A stretch of DNA of 64,000 nucleotides from Isochrysis galbana (GCA_018136815.1 CM030939.1:2178808-2242807); one strand, 5' to 3'. Counted from the stretch's first letter, positions 42,295 through 54,405 are shown. The notes: generated by a model not told the origin, from the sequence alone. Translations and numbers: made by a program.

Positions 42295-44055
42295 TCAGCG
42301 CAGCTCAAGGTTGTGCGGATTGGCGGTCACCTCCTCGCCCTGGTTCCCAGGTACGTCGAGGACCACCAAGTATCTGCCTTTTTGGGAATCCCATCCAGTG
42401 ACCCACCCTGCGCGCCCGTTGTATGCAGGCTTGGCTAACAGGCCACAAAGGGCAACCCGCTGCCCGACGAGCTCACCGGGCTCGACGGGTGTTCCCCTTG
42501 GAACAGGACCCCTCGAGCATGGCGGCACCGCAATGCCTTGTGCAACAGGGATGCCCATCCTCACCGGCTCGGGAGATCTGGTCCCGAAGCATTCCGTGGA
42601 GGGCACATGCCGAGGGTGGAGCGAGCTATGGGCAGAGTTGTGGGGAGGTATCGGAACATGCTGTTGTGAGTAGGCGCCACCTGATAGGCGGCCAGCCTTT
42701 CCAGAGACGCCTCCGCATTCCGCGAGTGCATGTCGGAGCCCGTCGATGTACGCGTCGCCCCCATGGTCATTCAAGATAGTCCTGCGCAAGTCGAGTGAGA
42801 TGGCCTCGTGCCTGCGCAATGGCGGGTAGGACAAACCAGGCTAAGACGCCCCGGGCAAGAATAGAGAAGACAGCACATGCAAAACAAGCGTCGGCCCAGC
42901 CCTGGTGCGAGTAGGGGGGGAGGGATGTAGAATCGCTCGTGCTGGCGGTGAAGAAGCGCACAGGTGCAACACTGCATCGCGCTGGTCCGTCGGAACCGCG
43001 ACAGCGTGGCCTTCCGAATTCAGCCACACAACCTCTGTATGCGGGATGTGCGAGTAGGATTCGAGAGTCGCAAGTGCTTTGTGCTTCGAGCCGCTCTGCC
43101 TCTCCTTGGAGAGGGCCGAACGAAATAATCCTCCAAACAAGGGCAGCGGGGAGCCCAGTAGCCTCGGGACGGCGTCCGCCCGATTGACAAACACGAGCAT
43201 CCGCGCGCGCGCCGCACCCGCGGGGCAATGCACCGCGCGTGCTGGCTTGGCTGGCACGCTTTCGCCGAATCCGAGACTCCCGTTCGTTCTGCCCTCGGCA
43301 GCATCACCGTCTGTGTCCGGCGTGTACAGGATGGCGGGGCTGCCAATGGCCACCGCCGTGACGGCACCGCGGTACTGCTTGGGCACAAAGCCCGCGGCCA
43401 CAAAGGTAAGCGCGAGTGAGCCTCCGAGTGAGTGACCCATGATGAAGAGCTCAGCTGGCTTCTCCGTTTCTAGTGCCTTGGTGAGGAGCGTGTGCACCCT
43501 GGGGTCCTCCTGTACGCCCGCGAGGAAGCCGCCGTGGAAGCGAGCGTCGGCGTGCCTCTCGGGCGTCACCAACAGATCGCGCAGGACATCGTGTGGCGAG
43601 AAGGTGCCTCGGAAGACGAGGAAAATCCGTGGCGAGCCACCTGGCCCGCCTTGGTCGCACGCGAGGTACCATTGCGGCAGCCGGTCCGTGTGCTCGCCTT
43701 GCGGCGAGAAGTGGAGCAGGCGGAGCCCGGTCGCCTCTGCGGCTGGTACCGCGTCGAGTGCGAGCGAAAGGCTTGCCGCGTTGCGTGAGTAGGCGGCCTC
43801 AGAGAGGCGTGCGGCGAGGAGACCGAGCAGCAAAACGTCGGCTGCTGCGCATGGCATCATACTCTGGCGCAACCGGCGCTCGGCAGCCGAGGCGGCAGCA
43901 TTAATTAGCGGCCCAGCAACCGCCGCAACCGAGCGCAGCGTGCCGCCCCATCCGCCGCCTCCGCCGCCGCGAGAGGAAGAGGAGGAAGAGGAGGGCGCTT
44001 CGGCCGCCTCAACAAATGCGCGACCTACCGTCTCGAGCGCACCCAGCCACGACAT
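42295..44055 (-). CDS. Class 3 (Rhizopus-type) triacylglycerol lipase, two exons
   Basis: Exons 44055-42962 and 42811-42295 join in phase 2 (CACCT|GTGCGC; GCGCAG|GCACGAGG) to 536 residues. Alpha/beta-hydrolase of the Lipase_3 family, cleaving acyl esters of glycerolipids. Visible: oxyanion strand IFLVFRGTFS (145-154), nucleophile elbow IMGHSLGGSL (Ser209), VFVNRADAVPRLL (catalytic Asp294) and, supplied only by exon 2, LHEAISLDLRRTILNDHGG (His381); the D-H-x-x-x-x-Y context supports the splice. Residues about 490-530 (LVGQRVALCGLLAKPAYNGR, then GWVTGW, GRYLVVLD) resemble a small SH3-like module that often follows MYND or lipase domains. A hydrophobic segment at 37-58 may associate with membrane. 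No cleavable signal peptide. Confidence 0.82.
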
Positions 44056-45257
44056 GGGGTGAGCAGTAGGGCGAATTGAGGAGGGGTGAGATTTGGTGTA
44101 GGTATGGAGAGGCGGGGTGGCCAGAAGCGGGAAGCGAGCGAGTGGGGTGGGGAGGAGAGGGGTGAGCGGGAGCGGAAGAGGGAGATGGAGAGAGGGAAGG
44201 GAGGAGAGGGACCGGGAAGGGCAGGGGGAGATGAAGAGGGACGAGGAGAAGAGGGACGGGGAGGGAGACAGAGAGGGAGGGGGAGGAGAGGAGAGGGAGG
44301 AAGGGGGGAGCGAGGAGGGGAACAGAGAGGAAGGGGAAGAGGGGGAGGGCGGAGAGCGCCAGAGGCCACAATGGAGGCAGGCAAAATGAAGACAAGGGAA
44401 GAGAGAGAGGTCGGGCGGCCCGAGACGCGGCCGAAAAGAAAACTCTTCCTCGCCTACTCGCCTCCTTCACAGACAGCTGCGAAGTGTGAAGTAGTCCACG
44501 AATTCCTTATCCTTAGTTTCAGGGCGGTCAAACTGGGGGTTGAACTACTATTTGGGGGCTACATATTTGACACCTGGGTACCATCTCCCCTGCAACCCTC
44601 CCCCTTCAATCTCCCAAGAAGATACATGAAAACGTTATAAATAGAAGATAATGTCCGGTCTCGCGTCCCTACGAGTTCCTCGTGAGTTCCGAGAGCAGAG
44701 ACCGCCGCGGATCTCTCCTTCGCCCCATCCGCAGTCCAAGCGAGACTGACCACCTCGAGCCCTTCTTATCTGTGAACAAAGGTCCCCTCTAACGCTCTGG
44801 CCTAGCAAACACTCGCGATCCCCTCTACATTCACACCCACTGAAATTAATAGTGACGCGCGTGATACTCACAGTAACAAGGCTGGCGCCCCTCCCCTTTT
44901 CACATTCTGCGCTGAGTTCCGCGGGCTCTCAACTCTCTCTCTCTCTCCGCTTTTCGCGGCGGGGACTGCCACCCCCCCTTTCTCCTTCCGTCTCTCCTGT
45001 CTCCCTCTCTCCTCCTCTTCCACTCTCTCTTCCTCTCCCTCCCCTAACCCCCTTCTTCCCCCGTTTCTTTTTCTGTATATTCTCCAAGCCAATCTCTCTT
45101 CTTACTGACCCCTCTCTCCACGCATTCCAATACGAACACCCTGTTTGAGAGAGACGCCGACCCCGACGGCCTCCCGCACAGCCCCCCTCTCCCCTGTCTC
45201 CCTTCCTTGGCTGCCCAGTGAGCCGTGCAGAGAAGAAGAAGTCGAGCAGCGCGGCAT
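44056..45257. other. Intergenic region with purine- and CT-rich tracts
   Basis: 44100-44380 is GGGAGAGGGA-type purine sequence on the plus strand and 44930-45060 is CT-rich; between them (44450-44900) nothing coding is seen. The CT-rich part probably belongs to the 5' region of the cytochrome b561 gene. Confidence 0.4.
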
Positions 45258-47733
45258 ATGTCTCCGCCCACCGCTTGCCCGCACGGTCTTGTGCTCTCGC
45301 TCGACCCAATTGTCCATGTGGCGCAATGTGTGCACCTTGCGCCCGCTTCTCTCCAGGTAAGAGAGAGAGGGGAGGGAGGGAGAGAGGGAGGGAGGGTGGG
45401 TGGGTGGGAGGGAGGGAGGGAGGGGTGGAGGGGGGCCGGGAGGGGGGGGGGGGGGGAGGAAGGGAGGGGAGGGTAGAGATGCGCAAGAGGGAGGACGCGG
45501 GACGTCACTCCTCTCTCCCTCGCCCGATATTCAATCCCTGCACCGCTTCTTACTTTTTCTGCTCGCCCTTCCCACAGACTGCGCCCCTCGCTCCCTCACT
45601 CTTCGAGCGAGGGCTCATGACACGTGGTGACCTACAGACGCTACTCTCTCAGCAAGGCATCGACGCAAGCGATGGTCCCGTTATGTGCGGACCATTCGAT
45701 AACTTCATTGACACACTCGAGCTACCCCCTGCCATCGACCTGCCGGTTGGCCTGCACGTCTACAGCTGTCCAAGCCAGGCAGTAAGAAGCCATCGCCAGC
45801 TGCAGGGTGGCATTTTTATCTGGAGTGCGCCTCCGCCCAGGTCTCCCAGTCCGCCGCCCTCTCCCCCGAAGCCGCCCCCTTCGCCTCCCAGTCCGCTATC
45901 ACCCCCATTTTTACCCCCCTCTCCGCCCAGCGACCCGAAGCCGCCGCCACCACCGCCGCCTTCGCCGCCACCGGGTTCCCCGCCCCCTTCGCCTCCACTA
46001 GGACCTCCGCCAACGTCACCCCCGTCACCCCCGTCGGCCCCGCCCCCGTCGCCCCCCCCCCCCCCCCCCATCTCTGCCACCGCCCAGTCCGCCACTGGCG
46101 CCCTCACCACGACCACCCGCTCCTGCGCCCAGCCCACGCCCGCCTCCCCCACCGTCTCCGTATCCACCGAACCCGTCACCGCCACCGCCATCGCCCTCAC
46201 CGCCACCATCGCCATCATCACCTCCGCCGCCGTCGCCATCGCCATCACCGCCGACGTCGCCATCGCCGCCTCCGCCGCTGTCACCATCGCCATCGACGCC
46301 ACCATCGCCAGCGCCGCCACCACCGCCGGTGCCACCGCCCCAGCCCTCACCATCGCCGCCCAGGCCCTCCCCACCACCTCCGGCTCCACCCCCCCCACCC
46401 TCCAACCCTCCCCCAGAGTCGCCGGCGCCTCCGCCCTCGCCCGTTCCTCCGCCCCCTCCGTTGGTGCCCCCCTTGCCGCCGCCATCCCCACCCCCCAGCC
46501 CACGCCCGCCACCTCCGCCCTTCTTGCCGCCTCCGCCATCGCCAGCAGTTCCGACTCCCTCGCAGTCTCCCAACCCCCCCCTCTCTCCATCGCCACTCCC
46601 TCCAACCCCGTTGACCCCTTTGCTACTACCACCGCTTCCTCCATCACCCACGCCGCCCTCGCTGTCGCCCCCAACCTCGCCCTCGCCACCCTCCACACCG
46701 ATCATGTCGCCCTCACCCTCGCCCTCGCCGCCGCCGGTGTCTTCACCGGCCGCTCCGCCGAGCACAAGCCCGTCATCGCCATCCGTCGCACCGATCATTT
46801 CACCTTCGACCTCGCCCTCGCTCTCGCCGCCGCCCTTGTCGTCACCGGCCCCTCCGCCAAGTGCAAGCCCGTCATCGCCATCTCCCGCACCGATCGCCTC
46901 AACCTCGCCACCGCCCTTGCCGTCACCAGCCCCACTACCGAGCTCAAGCTTACCGCCACCGTCCCCTGCACCGACCACTTTTCAGTCGCCGGAACCCTCA
47001 CCTCCATCGGGGGCACCTCAGCTGTCTCAAGATATGTCGCCTCCCTCCCCTCCGGTGACGGCAACCTCTCCCCCTAGCAGGTCGCCACCACCGCCGTCGA
47101 ATTCCGGTGAGGACCCCCAGCCCATCGATCTCCCCGACCAGCTGCCCATCGTGGGCAAGCACCTCGCTCATGCGCTGTGCATGGTCTTTGCCTTCGGCCT
47201 CTTCTTCCCTGGCTCGTTGGTTTCCTCGCTTGCATGGCGCGTTGCCCTCAGCCCCGGCACATGGTTCAAGGTGCATGCCATCCTGACATGGTGCGGAGTG
47301 GGTGTGGCCGTAGCGGGGCTTGCCGTCGCGGTGTCAATGACTCCACCGGGCAGCCACTTGAATGATCCCCACAAGATTGTCGGCATCATCGTCTTGATCG
47401 TCTCCTTGGTGCAGCCCATCTTCTCCGTCGTTTGTCGCAACATCCCCCTTGCTGACATGGGAAGCGAGGAGGTTGCCGGCCGAGCGGCATGGGAGCTGGT
47501 GCACAAGCTGGNNNNNNNNNNNNNNNNNNNNNNNNNNNNNNNNNNNNNNNNNNNNNNNNNNNNNNNNNNNNNNNNNNNNNNNNNNNNNNNNNNNNNNNNN
47601 NNNNNNNNNNNACGGGCGCGGCGGTAACGGCGCAGCGGCGCCGACAGAGCGCAAGCGGATGGGAGAGGAGTCAATGTCGGTGGATGAGACGAACGCGATG
47701 CGGGAGTCGCTGGGGCTGAAGCCATTGCGATGA
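45258..47733 (+). CDS. Proline-rich cytochrome b561-domain protein (frameshifted and gapped in this assembly)
   Basis: Exon 1 runs from ATG 45258 to 45356 (CTCCAG|GTAAGA), with an acceptor CCCACAG at 45571-45577. Exon 2 encodes TAPLAPSLFERGLMTRGDLQ..., a short folded region, then about 400 residues of PPSPPP-type sequence as in hydroxyproline-rich wall proteins. At the 18-C run (46052-46069) the Pro-rich frame moves by one base, implying an extra C in the assembly. The C-terminus has a cytochrome b561 core: four haem-ligand histidines in KHLAHALCMVF, WFKVHAILTW, DPHKIVGI and WELVHKL, within helices. The final helix is lost in the N gap; the tail after the gap ends MRESLGLKPLR. Family role: transmembrane electron transfer from ascorbate, often for iron reduction. 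Confidence 0.68.
47512..47611. other. Assembly gap (100 N)
   Basis: Exactly 100 N, a conventional placeholder for unknown size. It falls between the fourth haem histidine and the C-terminal tail of the cytochrome b561 gene, so at least the last transmembrane helix is missing. Confidence 0.99.
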
Positions 47734-49189
47734 CGTCACGTGGTCTGCGCCTCTTCGAGTTGAGGTCTGATAGCACCTCCCTGAACCGGTGTGGACAAGC
47801 GGTGGATCGACCGGTGGGGGCAAGCGGTGGAATGTGTCAACAGCACGGATGGCTCGTAGCCGCCCGGAGCGCAAGACTAGCGAGCGCCAACCACTAGAGA
47901 GCGACACGTTGTAAGGTGAGTCATCATCGCCCACGTGCTTTGTCAAAGGAAGGCGTTTAGCACCGCATATGTTATGTGGGCGAGCACCACGCAATAATAT
48001 GCAAAAAATCGAGAAAGCCCATGATATGCAAAAAATATACAAAGAGGCAATCAGCTCTATCGAGAAAGCCCCTGGACCGGCGCCTAGTGTTCGCAGCCTT
48101 CTCTTATATGAAGAAGTAAAATAGAACGCACCCTCGTGCGAGCAATCATGCGAGCACAAAAAACTTTGCTCTTCTCTGTCGCACTCGCGGCGTCGCACTG
48201 CGCGCCTGCCCCGCTGCGCCAGGCAGGGCATGGCAAGAAGGTGCAGCACATGAGGTCCAGTTTTTAACCCCCCCCCCCCCATATTGGTATGAACCTGTAG
48301 GCTGTAGGGCCACCCACACTTTGGAGGGTTATCGCGGTGGTACCCAGCAATCAACCGCCGCAGCTTGTGCAAGGCAGAGCGCAAAGCGTCGGCGAGTCGG
48401 CATCGTCGCAAAGCGCAAAGAAGGTGCAGAACCTGAGGTCTCTGTTCTACCCCCTCGCCCTCCCCATTTAAGTATAAAAGTACAGGACCACCCATGCACT
48501 TTGGAAGGTAGACCGGCGACTCGCCGCCCCTCATTTGTCATTTGAGGGACTCCTCCTTGCTTGGCAAGCCCAGTCATGTATTTTTTGGCTGACATCCCCA
48601 CATATCGGGTATAACTTCTATTAGACGCGGCACTCGCACTCGCCCACCGAGAGTGGCCCAGTCACTCACTAGGGGTGTGCGGAAGGGCACCATCTGTAAT
48701 GGGCAAACGAAGGCCTAGATAAGCTCCCAATATAGTAGTATAGGTTATAGGTTCTGGTATGGTATAGATCAGCAAAAAAATCGGGGGTCGCTTCCGGCAA
48801 AATTTTCGAAAAATATCCGATTTCATATTTCATGCCTGTAGTGACGGCCGTGCGGAAATATATTTCAGGCCCCTCTCCGGTATTATTTTACCGATGGCCT
48901 TCATGCGCGCCTCTCGCATCGAAACACGAAACCATGGTCATCGGCAGCTGATCCGGGCGCCGTGAATTAATGTTGTATGTATGTCGCGATGTTGTCGAAC
49001 ACGCGATGACTACGGGCTCGTAGGCAGAGGGCTGTTCGATCGAGCCGGCAGCTGACGCGGCCGTGAAAGAGTCGTTGATTGTTGCTTGCGGGAAGATGTC
49101 TGACAGATCATAGTAAGAGTCGGGTCTGAGAGTGTCTGCCATCGGACGCTACGAGCGATGAGGTAGACTGAAGGTCGGAGGATTGCGAC
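47734..49189. other. Intergenic region with a two-copy direct repeat
   Basis: 48235-48341 and 48415-48518 are diverged copies (AAGAAGGTGCAG...CTGAGGTC...GACCACCCATGCACTTTGGAAGGT), spaced about 180 bp. The rest has no gene; 48770-48890 is AT-rich. Confidence 0.5.
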
Positions 49190-50287
49190 GCGTCCGAGAT
49201 TCATGGAATACCCTCTAGCGGATGAGTACGCCATACGAAAAGGAAGGGTCGCGCTAGACGCGATCACCGTCTCCGACATCACCAAAGAAGTGATTAAAAC
49301 AACTCGGAAAAACGTCCCACAAGCGGCGAGGTCCGCGTGGGAGAATAGACTTAACATCACGAAAGAGGAATGGAAACACATAGCTAGACTTTACACAATG
49401 CCGTTGCTTAAACACACGGACAAACACCTACACTTCAAACATATCACGCACAGAAGGATCGGCGGATCTGTGTCATTGTGCGTCTTGATGTTGTTGTTGG
49501 GTTTGTGCCCATAAGGGCCACCCGGTCTCGGGCCGCGCTGCCGGGGCAGCGCGGCCGTCTCCAGGGTGGGAGAGGCCTCTGCCATAAGGCATGCCTGATG
49601 GCTGGGTGGTTCGTTTCTGGTGGTGCTGGCTCTCTGTCCTCCACAGCTTGTGGCCCACCATGAGGTGGGCCAGCATGGCTGCTGTGGCTGGTGTGGCCGG
49701 GGCCACGGGCCGTGTGGCGCGACCGGGGTCACGCTCACCTGCTCGGCCTCTGCGGGTGGACGCGGTCGCTTCGCCCGCGACAGCTCCATGGGTGCTGGGG
49801 GGGCGCCCGCGGTGGGGGACCCGAAGGAGAGGTGGGCGGGAGCGGAGGCGCGCTCCATGGCGACCAACTATAAAGATAGTTGACGCCCGCGGCTAAAAGA
49901 TCGCGTGCACAGAAAGTGAAAGACAGACTTTTCGCATACCCCGGTACGACCACTCCCGACAGCTTAAAAGCGCTCTATATAATAGCGTCGAAGCACATAT
50001 TAAAAGACTTCTACAGAATAGAATTCGAGGCGCACAACTACCACTACATACCAGTCTTGGAGTCCACGCTAACAAGATTTGCTACCCTGGTTCGAGGCAG
50101 TATTTCGCCGGATCCCCACAATTCCATGCGCACGTATAAGGCCGCTCAGGGGAGAAAGCCCAAGATCAAAAAAATGATAGAACTCAGCAGCCCTATACTT
50201 ATCGAGGATGAACAAGGTAGGCTACAACCAAGCAAAGAATTCGGCCTCGTAGCAAAAGCCCTCGGCCTAGCTGAGAGGCTCGCATGA
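49190..50287 (+). mobile_element. Rearranged LINE: two plus-strand ORF2 pieces around an inverted 5' end
   Basis: 49203-49465 encodes MEYPLADEYAIRKGRVALDA and HLHFKHITHRRIG, matching ORF2 residues just before the zinc-knuckle. 49466-49881 is the LINE 5' end in the opposite orientation (ATG at 49858, MERASAPAHLSFG...). 49882-50287 resumes plus-strand ORF2 (TPAAKRSRAQKVKDRLFAYP... ALYIIASKHILKDFYRIEFE) to its stop. About 40 ORF2 residues, including the knuckle, are missing at the inversion. The ORF2 differs clearly from the 38-kb copy, so it is another subfamily. Confidence 0.78.
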
Positions 50288-50506
50288 AAAGACGCGACAA
50301 CCCGCCCCGACCGAATGTCAGAACTGGCGACTGACCAAAACACGGACATGTCGGATGAACGGACATACACATTAGTACTAGTACGACTACACCCCGTAAC
50401 ACTTTCAGTATAAACGGGTCACTCAACGGAACAAGAGGGAGGCGAGAACATACCGTTGGGGACTGGTGCACCCCGCTTACCGCTTAGCTCGGACCCCCCA
50501 AACGAC

Positions 50507-50638
50507 CCGGGCCCCTAAGTAGAGCACGAGGGGAGTTGCCGCAAGGCAGGGAGTGAGGGAGAGGGAGGAGAAAAGAGCGTGGCTTCGTGAGTGTCTTCCA
50601 TCGCCACGGGCGAGGCGTGAATATTAAAAAGTTTTTTT
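50507..50638 (+). repeat. Short interspersed repeat, copy 1
   Basis: Starts CCGGGCCCCTAAGTAGAGCA and ends GCGTGAATATTAAAAAG followed by seven T. The same head and tail occur at 51331-51482 and 55560-55708, all on the plus strand. No tRNA-like A/B boxes were seen. Confidence 0.75.
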
Positions 50639-50809
50639 GTTCGAGCCAACGAGGGCAGCAGGCGAGCGAACAGCGGCGCGTACAAACACAAGGGGGGGAG
50701 GGGGGAGAGGGGTGAGGGGTGAGGGGGAGCGGCGTGGAAGAAAAAAAGAAGAAAGACTTTAGAAAGGTGTATTTATAGTCTTACGTATATATATATAGTC
50801 GTAGTAGAA

Positions 50810-50945
50810 GTCCTGGATATCTAGATATCTAGATATCTACACTATCTAGGCCGAAAAATGGAGTATTTATATCTAGCTAGATGGCTGGGGCCAATATCTA
50901 TATCTAGCTAGATAGAATTTTGCGCTATTCACTTGTATCTAGATA
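50810..50945. repeat. TATCTAGCTAGATA palindromic repeat array
   Basis: Units such as GATATCTAGATATCTAG and TATATCTAGCTAGATGG recur four to six times. Related to the short array at 24290-24390. Confidence 0.75.
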
Positions 50946-51330
50946 GGGGCCCTGGGGGGTAATTCCACGCCTTAGTGGCCGCACGGCGAAGGACCTGGAA
51001 ATAAGAGCCTGGAAATCGCATCATCTAGGATGAATGCGACAACCCCTTAATTAGCAAGTGATGTCCGATAAAGGGGGCTTTAATGTGTAGTCACCCTGCA
51101 GTCACGAATCACGAACAACAACAAACAAGTCGCCAACACCACCCGCCCGGGGATGGAACGAACCCCCCGACACAATTTTTTCCCCCGTACTGAGGAACCA
51201 CCACGCGAGAAGACTGGTCACCTAGCAACTAGTGGCACCGGAGGAAGGCGAGGAGCGAGGACCGAGGACCAAGCCTTTATTTAGGGGTTAGGGGCTGGAG
51301 CAAGCCGCCCACCCACGTCACCCCCAATTC

Positions 51331-51482
51331 CCGGGCCCCTAAGTAAGTAGCGCACCAGGGGTGGGCCGCGAGGCAGGTAGGAGGTAGGGAGGTAGGGAGG
51401 GGTTAATTTGAGGGAGAAGAGGCGTGGTAGCACGATAGAGAGTCCCAGAGCCAGGTGCGAGGCGTGAATTTTAAATAGTTTC
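51331..51482 (+). repeat. Short interspersed repeat, copy 2
   Basis: Diverged copy, starting CCGGGCCCCTAAGTAAGTAG and ending GCGTGAATTTTAAATAGTTT. Confidence 0.65.
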
Positions 51483-51649
51483 TTATACTCCGATAACAAG
51501 TAACAAGAAAACTCTGACGTGGGGAGAGTGAGAGAGGGCGATAGGGAGGAGAGGGGGGGGAGACAGAGAGAGACAGAGAGAGAGAGAGACGGACGGTCAG
51601 ACAAAGGAAGTCTAAAGTAGAGGAGAGAAAATGGCTGAATTCTACATCT

Positions 51650-51770
51650 CAAGAGTCTCTCTCTCCCTCCCTCCCTCTCCCTCTCTCTCCCTCCCTCTCC
51701 CTCTCTCTCCCTCCCTCTCTCTCTCTCCCTCTCTCTCTCTCTCTCTCCTCTCCCCCCCCCTTCTCCCTCC
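51650..51770. repeat. (CT)n / CTCC microsatellite
   Basis: CTCTCTCCCTCCCTCT-type repeat upstream of the next gene, likely within its 5' leader. CT-rich leaders recur before several genes in this window. Confidence 0.9.
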
Positions 51771-51928
51771 CGAGAGCTGGACGGGACGGAAGGGGCGGCA
51801 CAGCAAGCGCACGGGAGTTGCCCGCTCCCTCGCTGCCTTCGCTGCCTTCCGTGCCTTCCCTCGCTGCCTTCCCTGCTTCCCTCGCTGCCTTCCCTGTCGT
51901 CCCTGGGCATCTCTCACGGTGCACGACG

Positions 51929-53836
51929 ATGCAGCTGTGGAGCTGGCTCTCTCCGCCGCCGCCGCCACCCCCACCTCCTCCCCCACCGAAAGGCCTGCTG
52001 ATTTCCGACCCTGGCCTCACAGACCAGCTCCTCACACTGCTCTCCCTGCTGCTGCTCGCACTCGCGCACCACACGATCCACGTCGCGCGATTCCCGCGTG
52101 GCCGGCCCTCGTGGCGCAGGACGGCGCAGCTCGTGCGTCACAGGATGATGCGCACAAGAGAGGATGTGCAGCCCGTCGCCTTCAACCCACACATCGCGTG
52201 GAGCGAGCCCTCCTCTGCCTACGCTGGCTGGACCTTCTTTGCGGCGCTGCTCGTCGCGCTGCTAGCGCTTATCTTCACGTCACCCTTTGAGAGCGTCCGC
52301 CTCGTCTACACGCTGACGGTGAGCGCCAGAGTCGGCCAAGCATCGCACAATGCCCCTTCCATCAATCAGATGCCGTCAGCAAGTGGACTGCGTTAATACC
52401 GACGACTTCGTCTCGATCCCCATTCCCTCGTCCAAAGGCTCTGGGGTTGCTTGCCCACAGACTGCACTACTACGCCCAGCACAATCTTCTGCTCTATTGC
52501 GTTGACCTATGCTATTACGTGCATGCATGTGGCCTCCATGCTTTGTGGTGGGGCGAAATATCCTCTCCGAGCGCTGATCCATCACTACCGCCCGTTCCCA
52601 ATGAGTGGGCCCTGGCAAACTTGGCGTCCGCTGTCGGCCCCGTTGGGGGGGCCGTATTTATGCTCCAGTCACCGCTCTTGCTACACCACCCGGAGGTGAG
52701 CTACAGTCAACGAGTGCCCGCTGCATGCGAGTGCGCTACATGGATTGACGGCCCGAGGTGTTTCATACTAGGTTCAACTTGGATCGCGCCTGTCGTGCAT
52801 GCCTCAATTTCTCCTTCAGTTTTGCCCATACTACCACGAACCTCACCTGCGAGGTTGCGCCCCTTTTGTCCATACTCCATCGCTGCCCGCAGCTTACCTT
52901 CTCCAGCTCATCCTCGCAATCCACCCTGATAGGCGTTCGAGTCATTCTTTTTACATGTGGTGCCCGTATGGGTATCCTACGTTGTTCGCTGGCGAGTTAT
53001 GCTCCTCGCAACTACCCAGCTCGTCCCTGTGTCATCAACCATCGCTTTGGGCTTCTTCAGGATCTACGCGCCATGGGCCATCTGTTACTTGCTATTCCTC
53101 ATCATCAAACCCTATACCCCACTCCGTGCGCAAGAGACCTTGTTCGACTGGTGGGCTGGCATTCCATGCCTTATTCTAGAAATGACTGCCCACGTGCTAC
53201 TCGTTGGGTACTGATCTACTCAATAGGTTTTGGTAGCAACTGTTGTTGCTGGCTTCTCATTCTTGCCCTCCACCCCACCGCCGGTAAGGTATTTGAGCAC
53301 GAGCGTGGAGGGAGGTGCAGAGGCGCTTGCTGAGGTGAGGCTCAACGGTTCACCTCCTTTCCTCTCCTATGCGTGGAAGCCCGTCCTCTACATTCTCGCA
53401 CACGCCCTCATGTCATTGCTCGGGTGCGCCGCCTCTGATCTATTTCTATGAGCACAGTTGCGAATGATGTGAGGGGTGTGGAGTCCACTAGCCAACGCCC
53501 CTTTCCGCATTTTCTTGGAACCTACCTTTCGTGGATCATTCCGAAGCAACGCTCTGCGCAGCCAAGCCTCGTCGACGAGTGCCTGGCAACCCTCCTTCAC
53601 CGCATCGCAGTTATGCGGCAGCTGGGCTGTGCATGCGTCACGAGCTCGTGCATCTCGTGTGGATTATCGTTCTCTTCCTTTCCAACGTCCATTCTGCGTA
53701 CGACTTCTACCGCACGAGTGCTGACCCTTCCTACAAGCCAGCAAACAAGTTGTACGCTGGCCTGCGTGACTCCGCACTTGTGTGGATATTGTTGTTGCCA
53801 GCGTACTGGTGGAGCGAGCATTACAATTGGGCATGA
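51929..53836 (+). CDS. Glycerophosphocholine acyltransferase-like (GPC1/DUF2838) membrane protein, multi-exon
   Basis: Exon 1 51929-52318 (MQLWSWLSPPPP..., phase 0 donor ACG|GTGAGC) and exon 2 52438-52695 are well supported; later exons lie near 52780-52930, 53035-53212, 53340-53445 and 53630-53836 with uncertain borders. Exon 2 encodes LHYYAQHNLLLYCVDLCYYV and PNEWALANLASAVGPVGGAV, then LLHHPE, the GPC1 signature (L-x-D-x-C-Y-[FY] and N-G-P-L-x-x-A followed by V-F-H). Downstream are LFRIYAPWAICYLLFLI-like helix, RAQETLFDWW, WKPVLYILAHALMSLL and a last helix pair ending YWWSEHYNWA. GPC1 enzymes re-acylate glycerophosphocholine to lysophosphatidylcholine in the ER. Pro-rich residues 9-20 are unusual. 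The exon model needs RNA evidence. Confidence 0.6.
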
Positions 53837-54405
53837 GCTAGGGGTGGATGCGCACGAGACAAGTGGCTCTGCTTGCACGACGCAGACCTTGCACGCTGCA
53901 GACGTCTTCGATGGGAGAGATCAAGCCTGTGGCTTGCACTACCCCACCCTCCCACGCCGCCATGCACCACATGGCTTGAACAATCGTCGTGCTCGATGAT
54001 CTTTCTTGGCCAGGCACATCGAAGGCCCTGGGCTTGGCTGCCCAAGTTGTGCTTTGTGCAAAGCACTTGCTATCGATGTGCATTCCTCTTTCCTCCGCTC
54101 TCGCCGTACGCAGGACTATGTGCACAGCCCCGCAAACACCCGAGATGTTCTCGTCCTTTGACCGACTTTCCGCACCAGACCGTGCGGTACTCGTGACCAT
54201 TTGTGGGATGAGGCGTGCCGTAGTCCTAGGGGCCTAGCGGTCTACGATGTAGTACCGGCAGGCTCTTTAACTGGATTGAAGTATAACTAGTCTAGACGCA
54301 ACTTGAGCGCGAGAAGGCCAACCAACACGACCCGTGGCGCCGCATGGAGGTGCTGAAGTGGGAAGTGGACGGCAACTAAGTTGTCGCTATTACTTAATTC
54401 ACCAA
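53837..54405. other. Intergenic region
   Basis: Short open frames on both strands; a plus-strand frame at 53989-54237 (SSFDRLSAPDRAVLVTI) is not recognised and might be a 3' exon, but nothing confirms it. Confidence 0.3.

Noticed and set aside
46025-46978. 317-residue Gly/Asp-rich minus-strand open frame
   Set aside because: It is the complement of the PPSPPP-coding sequence of the cytochrome b561 gene.
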